Positions 56,110 to 64,000 of a stretch of DNA of 64,000 nucleotides are shown here, piece by piece; the stretch's first letter is position 1, and each line of letters opens with the position of its first letter. This stretch comes from Cymodocea nodosa (taxonomy: Eukaryota > Streptophyta > Magnoliopsida > Alismatales > Cymodoceaceae), in assembly GCA_036874045.1 (NCBI GenBank), contig CM072341.1, positions 9,064,501-9,128,500 on the forward strand. The letters run 5' to 3'. The position numbers were made by a program, and so were the translations under genes. The notes under the pieces are model-generated. The model ran no database searches, had not been told where the DNA came from, and was given only the letters and a program-made list of their open reading frames with translations.

Positions 56110-57565
56110 CTATTCTACTTGAACTGAATAACTCAACTGTTGTGGTCGAATCTGTTCTGTACAATTTGTTGGTTGTTGTTGTTGTTGTTGTTGAGGTTGA
56201 TGCAAGGCTTGGAATTTTTGCAAATCTTTTACATTAAAAGCTCTCATGCCTTTAGTTTTAGAGGGCCAGTCAGATAAATTCAATTGGCTTGCAAGGAGTC
56301 TACATACAACATCACCAAAAAATAACTTTGAACTCATATGCTGTAGTTGAGAAGTAAAAACATCAAACCAATTGATTTGAATTCTATTCAGCAGATCATA
56401 AGTAGCATATAAACATCTTTTGCTAACTTCCATATTGTGTTCGACTCTCTAAAATAAATTGGCATGCAATATATTTGCAATAAATCTTGCCTCTACATTC
56501 AAATTTTCCATTAATCTCATTTCAGTATATACATCTGGAATTTTTGATAAAGACTAAATGTTCCATTCCAATTGTCTAATCATGTCAAATCTGTTTGTAA
56601 CAACAACACCTTCATTCTATAATCCCAAAACTTCAAAAATTAATTCAGGAGACAATATTAACTCCTATTTATTTATTTGAGTTTTCAGTATATTTTCATT
56701 CTTGACCAGATTGCTATAAAAAACTGCAATAAGGTCTTTGTACTGCTTCCATTTCATTCCAACTGGCAAGAATTGAATGAGGCCTTGATACTCAAATAGA
56801 TCTCTCATATTAATCAAATTTCTGAATTTTATTGGTCGAGCATGCAGAATCTAACATGTAATCAGATTATTGTATTTCTGCATTGCTTCCTCAAATCTAA
56901 AATGAATTGAATTATCTTGAATTTGTAATACTGTACACAAAGAAGGTGATACCTGAAGCCGTGATTCAGAGTTTAATTCATCTTTAGGAACCTCTTCTTC
57001 AAAATGAATGTCATGTTGTTCCTTTGTGAAAATATTTTCTTGAAGTTGCGTATGTACACTTGATTCTTCAGCTTCAATAGTGTAAGGATCAAGGTTCATC
57101 TGTTCAGTCTCTATAGAAGGATCAAAGTTCAATTTTTCCACAAATTCTACAGTCGGTGTATCTGTCTGTAATTGTTCATTTTGTTCAAAAGATATCTCCA
57201 TTGATACATGCTGTGAATTCTTAGACTATAATTCTATAGATTCTGAAGAAGGCTGGTTGACATTTAGCTCTTCTAGAGTCTTAACTTTTTCAATATCTAC
57301 TACTCCAAACAATTTAGCCTGTGAACTAGTTACTGCCTTAACATTGTCAATTATATCTGCAATAACTTGTTCAATGTCAGGTGCTTGATGCTCTAATTTT
57401 TCAATTTCTACATCATTAGGACTTGTACTAATAGAAAAACTTGAGCTCATATTTGACTTAGATTTCTTCTCAAGTTTTCTAGCAAGGGAAAATAAAGTCT
57501 CATTATCTTCATCAGTTTCAGTATGCTCGGAACTAATGAGTTTATTAGATGCACTATAAGGTACA
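56110..57565 (-). pseudogene. T32-like 3' ORF of copia D, N-terminus cut by I
   Basis: A mostly open minus-strand frame with few stops. The N-terminal part (57560-56851) is Glu/Ser/Asp-rich (TLFSLARKLEKKSKSN, MSSSFSIST). The C-terminal domain has LFEYQGLIQFLP (about 56795), FYSNL, LGL-stop-NEGV, ARFIANILHANLF, RCLYATYDLLNRIQINWFDVF, KLFFGD and LQKFQAL, then poly-Gln and the end VQVE. RIQINW and KLF(F/Y)GD are shared with gypsy E. No membrane segment is seen. It is the best-preserved C-terminal copy in the window. Confidence 0.75.
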
Positions 57566-59347
57566 TGTTAGGATCAATAGGCTCACTAGAGGGGGGTGAA
57601 TGGTGAAAGTGTGTAGTTTTAAAATTCTTTTGATGTTGAATCGAATGATTCAACAGAAATGTAATGAGATGAAACTAAGAGAATGCAAATCAGCAGAGAC
57701 AAGAAACACACAGCAAATTTTTAGGTGGTTCACCAATTTGGCTAGTCCACCCCCAAGATTCACTTGGGCTTCACTAAGTGTTTTAACACTTACACACTTG
57801 CTTTCAGGTCAAAGCAAGAACCAACTACACAGAAGTTTTCAGGTATAAACTTCAGTAAACCAACCTCTAGAGTTTTCAGGTCAAAACTCAAACCAACATT
57901 GTATGTAGCTTTCAAGTTGAAACTACGAACCTACAACTTTAATCCTTCAATTAGAGTTTTGGTGCACAGAGCTTTTTCTACAGTAGATCTTAAGAATATT
58001 CTTCACTGTTTGCAGACTTGAGTGTAAAATGGAATTGGAGTGTAGCTCTCCGTATATCCATTGTCTGTATTTTGTATATATACTTGATATGTACAATGAT
58101 CATATTTTCCTCCAACAGATGTATTCTACTGTACTTGAGTAGATTTAAGTCCCAATATGGTAAGTTACCATTCAGAAAATCGTTTCAAGATATCTTACCG
58201 ATTTTCCTATCCTTTCAGATAGTTAGCTATGCAACTCTCCGAAGAGTATCTGTAACTCACCGAAAGATCACTTAACCTTTACTGCCAGGTAGGATTCCAG
58301 AATATTTAAATGTGAGCTGTCATCCAATCGGATACTTATAACTGTAACTCACCGAACAGTTATATACTTGTCGGATAGTTTGTCTTTGTTAACTTTCCAG
58401 TTGCTTTAATTCAACACGTGCATAAAGGCTGACTTAAGTTTCGGATGGTTATCCCTGTAACTCATCGAAACGCTTTAGGATTTCGGATAGTTATCTTTCT
58501 AACTCTCCGAAAACTTATTTGCACTTCTTTCTGGAATTCTGCACGTGGGAAATTTAGTGACTTAAGTTTCGGATGGTTAAACTGTAACTCACCGAAACTC
58601 TTTTGAAATTTCGGATAGTTATCTTTCTAACTCTTCGAAAACCCATTTAACCATCTGTCTGGAATTCTACACGTGGGAAATTCAATGACTTAAATTTTGG
58701 ATAGTTAAACTGTAACTCACCGAAACTCTCTTGAAATTTCAGATAGTTATCTTTCTAACTCTCCGATTTTCCCTTTTAAGCTTTCAACTGCCAACTTCTC
58801 CATTTTGCACGTGCGTAATAAAATGACTTAAGTTCTAGAAAGTTATGCCTGTAACTTACTGAAAAACTCGAATAGTTATCTAACTCTCCGAAAAGAAAAC
58901 TCGGATAGTTATCTAACTCTCCGACAAGTCCTTTAAGCTTCCATTCTGTATTTCTGCACGTGGTTTATTGAATGACTTAACTTTCGGATAGTTATACTTG
59001 TAACTCTCCGAAAAGTCCTTTAAGCTTCCGGATAGTTAACTCATTCACTATTTGATCATTCAATCCCCTTAACTGTCTAATTAAATAACTCTCCGAAGAC
59101 TTTGTAAAATCGGATAGTTATCCTTCTAACTGTCCGATAGACTTGATGTTGTTTTACTCTTTGGACCTGTAACTATTCGATTTTCCTGTAACTCTAAGGC
59201 AGTATCATCTGAAAACTTCTCCATCTGTTCATCTGTATGGAATTTGTTCTATTTGCCTTCTGATCTAATACTGTACAGACTTAACTGTGAAATACAATAT
59301 GTTTCCTCACATAGGTTTTGCATTATCAAAATACTCGAGTTCTAACA
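57566..59347 (-). repeat. 3' LTR of I (1782 bp) with dense dyad and G-box arrays
   Basis: Starts TGTTAGGATCAATAGGCTCA, ends GAGTTCTAACA. Between 58190 and 59170 TTCGGATAGTTA is repeatedly followed by TAACTCTCCGAA or TAACTCACCGAA. CACGTG lies at 58425, 58542, 58670, 58808 and 58957, and TGACTTAAGTT stands nearby. The layout is very like E's U3 although E is gypsy. Confidence 0.93.
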
Positions 59348-59792
59348 ATCTCCCCCTTTTTAATAATGACAAAAACCTTTACAATTATTTACATGTATTT
59401 TACTCCTTAGTGTATTTCTATACATTCAGTCACATAGAGAAACATAAAACAGGAATTTATCAAAATTACACTGACGAGGAGAGATTCCTCCCCTTGACTT
59501 TGAGCAAACTTCTCCCCTTATCTATGTGTTGAGTTTTTCTTCTCCTTTTAATAATTCTCTTTCAATTCTTGCTGGAAATACTGTAAGTGACCATATACTT
59601 GACAAATTTCCAAATTCTTCTCCCCCTTTTTGTCATTATATAAAAAGGTGAGGACTATAAAACTGATTTTCTGTAAAACTGATATTGACTGTATCTTGCA
59701 CGAGTAGGTTAGCAGAAAACAAGCTCCCATATGGGGTGCTTGATGAAAAAAATATATATTTAAAGATCTTGTAAAGAACATATTCCTAGATT
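59348..59792 (-). other. Polypurine tract and 3' noncoding region of I
   Basis: 59348-59362 is the PPT (minus strand AAAAAGGGGGAGAT). Similar C-rich tracts recur at about 59488, 59510 and 59620 (TTCTCCCCCTTTTTGTC). No coding seen. Confidence 0.8.
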
Positions 59793-60551
59793 TCATCTAA
59801 TGTAATTAAAAGTTGATTCATTTAAAGGTTTGGTGAAAATATCTGCAAGTTGATTTTCTGTTGGCACAAACTTAAGTAAAATGTTCCCTTTCTCCACATG
59901 ATCTCTTAGAAAATGATGTCTGATCTCGATATGCTTGGCTCTAGAATGAAGTACTGTATTCTTAGATAGACTGATTGCACTGCTGTTATCACAAAATATG
60001 ATTGAATTCTGAATTTTCAGTCTGTAATCTACTAGAGTTTGCTTCATCCAAAGGATTTGTGCACAGCACAATCCAACTACAATATACTCGGCTTTAGTAG
60101 TAGATAAAGCTATACAATTTTGTTTCCTACTGAACCATGAGATTAAAGAACATCGAAGTAATTAACAAGTACCACTAGTGCTTTTTCTATCAGATTTGCT
60201 GCCTACATAATCTGCATCACTATAGCCTGTTAAAATCAAACTATTGTCAGCTGAGTAGAATAATCTGAAATCTTTTGTTCCTTGTAGATATCTGAAAATC
60301 CTTTTGACTAATTTCAAATGTGATTCCTTTGGTGATGCTTGAAATCTAGCACACAAGCATACACTGAACATAATATTTAGCCTACTGGTTGAAAGGTATA
60401 ACAGGGATCCAATCATACCTCTATATTGCCTTTGATCCACTACAACACTTGAATCATCCATTTCTATTTTAATGCTTGAACTCATTGGAGTATTTGCGGA
60501 TTTGATGTTTTCATAACCAAATTTCTTCAACATCTCTTTGCAGTATTTTTC
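59793..60551 (-). pseudogene. RNase H of I
   Basis: 60162-60533 carries YRGMIGSLLYLSTSRLNIMF, YSDADYVGSKSDRKSTSGTC. 59793-60071 carries CCAQILWMKQTL, IIFCDNSSAISLSKN, SRAKHIEIRHHFLRD, NQLADIFTKPL. A TAA near 60162 splits it, and KAEY replaces EAEY. The C-terminus is trimmed (FNYIR-stop). Confidence 0.9.
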
Positions 60552-61247
60552 TTAGTTGACAAAGATACCATTATGCACTTGATGAATCTGTAATCCCAAG
60601 AAAAATTTCTCTCCCATCATGCTCATTTCGAATTTATTTTTCATCAAATTCTGAAATTCATGACATAGATCTTCTGAAGTGGCTCCAAAGACTATATCAT
60701 CAACATATATCTGTACAATCAACATATGCTCATCAAAAGTTTTGATAAACAAAGTGTTATCCACTTTGCCTATAGAAAAATTATTTCTAGTTAAAAACTT
60801 TTTCAATTTCTCATACCATGCTCTAGGTGCCTGTTTCAGACCATAAAGAGCCTTTCTTAGTATGAAGACATGATTCAACTTGAATTCATCTTCAAATCCA
60901 GGAGGTTGTTTGACAAACACTTCTTCCTGAATTTCTCCATTTAAGAAGGCACTTTTCACATCCATTTGAAATAATCTTATCTTCATACTACTTGCAAAAG
61001 CAAGCAACATTTTGATAGCTTCAATTCTGGCTACGGGAGCAAAAGTTTCTTCATAGTCAATACCTTCCTACCGATTGTAGCCTTGAGCAACTAATCAAGC
61101 TTTATTTTTGAGAATATTACCTTCTTCATCTAATTTGTTTTTGAAAATCCATTTAGTTCCAATGATGGATTTTCCTACAAGTTTTTCTACTAGTTCCCAA
61201 ACATTGTTTTTCTGAAACTGATTTAATTCTTCCTGCATAGCCATAGT
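60552..61247 (-). pseudogene. Reverse transcriptase of I
   Basis: Open 60552-61010 with LFQMDVKSAFLNGEIQEEVF, KALYGLKQAPRAWY, IYVDDIVFGAT (YVDD intact) and KFFLGLQIHQVHNGIF. Upstream (61011-61247) the IEAIKML, FAPVA and KNKARL blocks are interrupted by stops, e.g. near 61070 and 61097. A TAA separates it from RNase H. Confidence 0.9.
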
Positions 61248-62258
61248 CTAGTAGGTATCCTTACATGCTTCATCTACTGATTTTGGCTCTATTTCTGACA
61301 CAAATGCACAAAAATTGCAGATATCTTGTGCTTTGCTCCTAGTTTGTACCCCTTTAGATATATTTCCAATAATTTGTTCCTCGGGATGATTAGATCTAAA
61401 CTTCCAACTGTCAAGATTTTGATCTCTATTGTGGAGATTCTGGTCTGACACTTGTGATTTGAGTTTCTGCTTGCAGTTATCATCTTCAAAGTATTCACTT
61501 TCACTGTCATATTTAATCTTCAACTTCTTGAAATTCTAGATCAGATCTTCATCAAACTAAACATTTACACTTTCCTCCACTCTTCTATTTTTAGCAAAAT
61601 ATACTTTGTAAGCTTTGCTTCTTGAGGAGTAACCAACAAGTATGGCAGGTTCAGACTTAGCATCAAACTTGTCTTTAGCATTTCCTGTATTTAAGACAAA
61701 ACATTTGCATCCAAATGTCTTAAAATAGCCAACATTTGAAGTTTTATCGAACCAAATTTTAAAGGGTGTCTTATTCAATATGGATCTAATGTAAGTTCTG
61801 TTGGAAATGTGACAAGCTGTTCCTACAGCTTCTGCCTAGAGAAATTTAGGTAGATTCGTGGCATTTAACATAGTTCTAGCCATTTCTTGTAATGTCCTAT
61901 TTTTCCTTTCCACAACTCCATTTTGAGTAGGAGTTCTAGGACAGGAGAATTCATGCAGAATTCCAAATGAATTGCAAAGGTTTTCAAATTCCCCTCCATG
62001 ATCACTTCTAATTTTCTTCACTATTAGTTCCTTCTGATTTTGAACTCTTATGCAGAAATTCCTGAACTCATTGCAAGTTTCATTTTTATGTGTCAAAAAT
62101 ATTACCCAAGTTAATCTAGAGAAGTTATCAACAATAACAAAGGTATATTTTCGACCCCCAAGACTTGATACTTGAGAAGGACCAAACAAATCTAGATGTA
62201 GCAGTTCTAATGGCCTTTTGGTGGAAACAACATTTTTGCTGTGAAGAGCAGTTCTCTT
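61248..62258 (-). pseudogene. Integrase of I
   Basis: 61836-62189 has MFGPSQVSSLGGRKYTFVIV, the middle Asp in KIRSDHGGEFEN, and SCPRTPTQNGVVERKNRTLQ with the catalytic Glu. 61557-61778 has KTFGCKCFVLNT, VGYSSRSKAYKVY. 61248-61523 is the acidic segment ending RSNHPEEQIIGNISKGVQTR. Stops near 61556, 61836 and 62259 break it. Confidence 0.9.
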
Positions 62259-62819
62259 CTACTTCCCTAGCATACACTCACTACACACTCTATCCTTCTT
62301 AAAAGTGAGTTTAGGCAGACCCCTAACAAGATCACCCATAGATAGCTTTCTGATATTCTTCATACTGATGTGACCAAGTCTTCTATGCCACACCCAATCG
62401 TCTTCACTAGTTGCTACCAGACAGGAATTGCTTGCAGAATTTTCACATAGAAAGTTTAATGTATATATTGAGCAATTTCTAATACCAGTAAATTTTGTTT
62501 CATTTGTGGCAGGATCAATAATGTAGCAATTTTTAGCATTAAAAGAAACAGTATAGCCTTTATCACATAATTGTCCTACACTTAACAAATTTTGTTTTAA
62601 TCCATTTACATGCAAGACATTCTCAATTATACCATTTTCAGATGTAATATTTCCTATTGCAGTTATTTTACACTTTTCATTATTTCCAAACTTAACAAAT
62701 CTTGAACTTAAGTTTTTAACTAAGTCAAGAAAACTTTTCTTACCTGTCATGTGCTTTGAGCAACTACTGTCCACAATCCATTTAGTTGACCTTGCTTGAA
62801 ACTCTTTGTCACCCTGCAA
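62259..62819 (-). pseudogene. Protease and pre-integrase finger of I
   Basis: 186 open codons. The active site reads WIVDSSCSKHMTG, with Ser for the invariant Gly of DSG. NLLSVGQLCDKGY and the finger WHRRLGHISMKNIRKLS, CSECMLGK follow. Loss of the Gly predicts a weak or dead protease; the fold is otherwise recognisable. Confidence 0.9.
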
Positions 62820-64000
62820 ATCATACTAAAATTAAAGCTTTTGGTACCCAAATCTTCTTGGGTCCAGTAGAGTTAGTCCTTAAAACATTAAATCTATTGC
62901 CTCTTGGTAGCCACATATGACCTGATCTTCGTTTGATGGCAAACATAGTGGTGCCATCTCTATAAGATTGAATCACGCCAACACAATAAGGTATTTCCTA
63001 TGATGTAGCATATCCTAGGCCATATTTATTCCCATTTGATCGTTGAGATCCTATTATTTTATTTAATCTTTTTTGTCCTTGAGTAAATTTACATATAGTA
63101 TCTTTTAAATCTGATATAGTAGTTAATAGATTTTTATTTTCATCTTTTAATTCACAGTTATCACAACTAAACTTTTCTAAATTTGATTTTAGATTTCTAT
63201 TTTCAACTATAGTTGATTCTAATTCAGCAAATTAATTTTCTAAGCAATGATTTAATCTTTTAATTTCTTTCTTAAAATCTCTACACTTCACATATAAATT
63301 ATCTACAGTAGATAGAAGGTTGTTTATGTTTAAATCATCATGCTCATTTTCTAAACTAGAGGAAGTAGAGCATACCTCTTGTGCTGCAAAACAAACATTG
63401 GCTGCAGCTTCTTCAGAATCTGATGAATAGCTTGAAGAGCTACTGTCATCCCACGTAGCTTTGAGAGTCATCTTCTTTTTGTCCTTCAATCTCTTCTTCT
63501 TATCTCCCTGATCCTCTTCTGTTTGAAATGGATAGAAGGTCTGTATGTGCCCTTTCCTTTTACATTTGAAACATGTAGGGACCGTTCTTTTAGAAGAGCT
63601 GGACTTATTCTTTTTCTTCATAAACTTTCTGAAGTTCCTAGCCAACAACATGGTTTCATCATCGTCTAAGCTTAGAGCTTCCTCTGTAGATGGAAATGCC
63701 ATTTCCTTTTTCTTTTCAGCTTTCTTTTCAACAGCTCCTTCTTGCTCTTTCTAGTCCTTCATCTGAACTTCGTGGGCCAGAAGATTGCCCAACAGTTCTT
63801 CAACTATGTAATTGTTGAGATTCTTGGAATCTTGAATAGATGTGGACTTCTGTTTCCACTCAACAGTTAAGCTCCTCAGAATCTTCTGTATCTGTTCACG
63901 TAAAGAGAACTACTTTCCCAAGCCTTTCAGACTGTTAATGATTTCAGTAAATCTAGAAAACATTTCAGTTATGTTTTCATTATCATTCATTTTAAACAGT
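62820..64000 (-). pseudogene. Gag C-terminal part and linker of I (runs off the window)
   Basis: 63232-63702 is open: a Lys-rich stretch, then CFKCKRKGHIQTFYP, a zinc knuckle with Tyr for its last Cys, and an acidic Ser-rich linker. 63703-64000 holds gag with stops (near 63752 and 63912) and UBN2 blocks ILRSLTVEWKQKSTSIQDSK. 62820-63231 has the linker with a GPKKIWVPK motif, typical of SIRE-like elements, interrupted by stops. Confidence 0.85.

Larger units (their letters stand above)
53836..57565 (-). mobile_element. Copia element D (A family), 3' part
   Basis: 3' LTR 53836-55445, polypurine tract, spacer and a T32-like ORF cut at 57565 by I. GTACA (57561-57565) is the left target copy of I. 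D's pol, gag and 5' LTR lie beyond I, outside the window. D shows what A lost: the complete 3' end of this copia family. Confidence 0.88.
57566..64000 (-). mobile_element. Copia element I (SIRE-like), inserted in D, runs off the window
   Basis: 3' LTR 57566-59347, PPT 59348, then RNase H, RT, integrase, protease and gag up to the window end. A different family from A/B/D/H and C by LTR sequence. Unlike C and D, only 445 bases separate RNase H from the PPT, so there is no T32-like ORF. Pol has several stops. Confidence 0.92.

Noticed and set aside
57447-57653. Minus-strand open stretch spanning the D/I boundary
   Set aside because: It reads across the insertion junction at 57565/57566, so it cannot be an ancestral gene; the real D frame is another one.

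Overview
This 64-kb window appears to consist entirely of nested LTR retrotransposons from an AT-rich angiosperm genome, probably eudicot heterochromatin. I found no host gene, rRNA, tRNA or CRISPR array. The evidence is plant-type Ty1/copia pol (long-LTR, SIRE/Maximus-like), Athila-like Ty3/gypsy pol, initiator-Met and Athila-type primer-binding sites, and 5-bp target duplications. Letters A to I and S are my labels. The bottom layer in view is H, a plus-strand copia. Gypsy G is in H; copia C is in G; copia B is in C's 3' LTR and copia A is in B's gag; giant gypsy E is in C's gag and gypsy F is in E's 3' LTR. Solo LTR S sits in H's reverse transcriptase, copia D in H's 3' spacer, and copia I in D. 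Everything except H is on the minus strand (S is undefined). Both target duplications are visible for A (ATAYT), F (CTCCT), E (CATAT) and S (AGGTA); one side is visible for B, C, G, D and I.

Layout: 1-42 B gag; 43-7085 A; 7086-9173 rest of B; 9174-17936 C (3' part); 17937-19077 E 3' LTR; 19078-28297 F; 28303-44043 rest of E; 44044-46286 C (gag, PBS, 5' LTR); 46287-48379 G; 48380-48574 H; 48575-51196 S; 51197-53835 H; 53836-57565 D; 57566-64000 I, which runs off the window.

The unusual biology is in E and in what E shares with the copia elements. E is about 16.9 kb without F. In sense order it carries pol (zinc knuckle, protease, RT, RNase H, integrase), a large coiled-coil protein with a domain I call T32-like, a separate capsid (gag) ORF, an F-box plus F-box-associated-domain gene resembling a captured host gene, then the 3' LTR. 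The capsid is therefore downstream of pol. F belongs to the same broad lineage and also starts pol with a zinc knuckle about 125 nt after the PBS, but I see no capsid in it. The T32-like domain also lies downstream of pol in copia C and D. Copia H has a 3' spacer of roughly 0.95 kb that looks collinear with the 3' spacer of gypsy E, and copia C carries an E-type LTR segment upstream of its T32-like ORF. The LTRs of E, A/B/D, C and I, and E's spacers between ORFs, also share short dyads (TAACT...CGR with its reverse complement) mixed with CACGTG boxes. This points to modular exchange, or convergence, between copia and gypsy elements.

Almost every coding region carries stops, frameshifts or deletions. 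The best preserved are A's gag and protease-integrase, C's gag, and F's pol (one frameshift, two stops). All homology statements come from reading the sequence by eye; no search was run.
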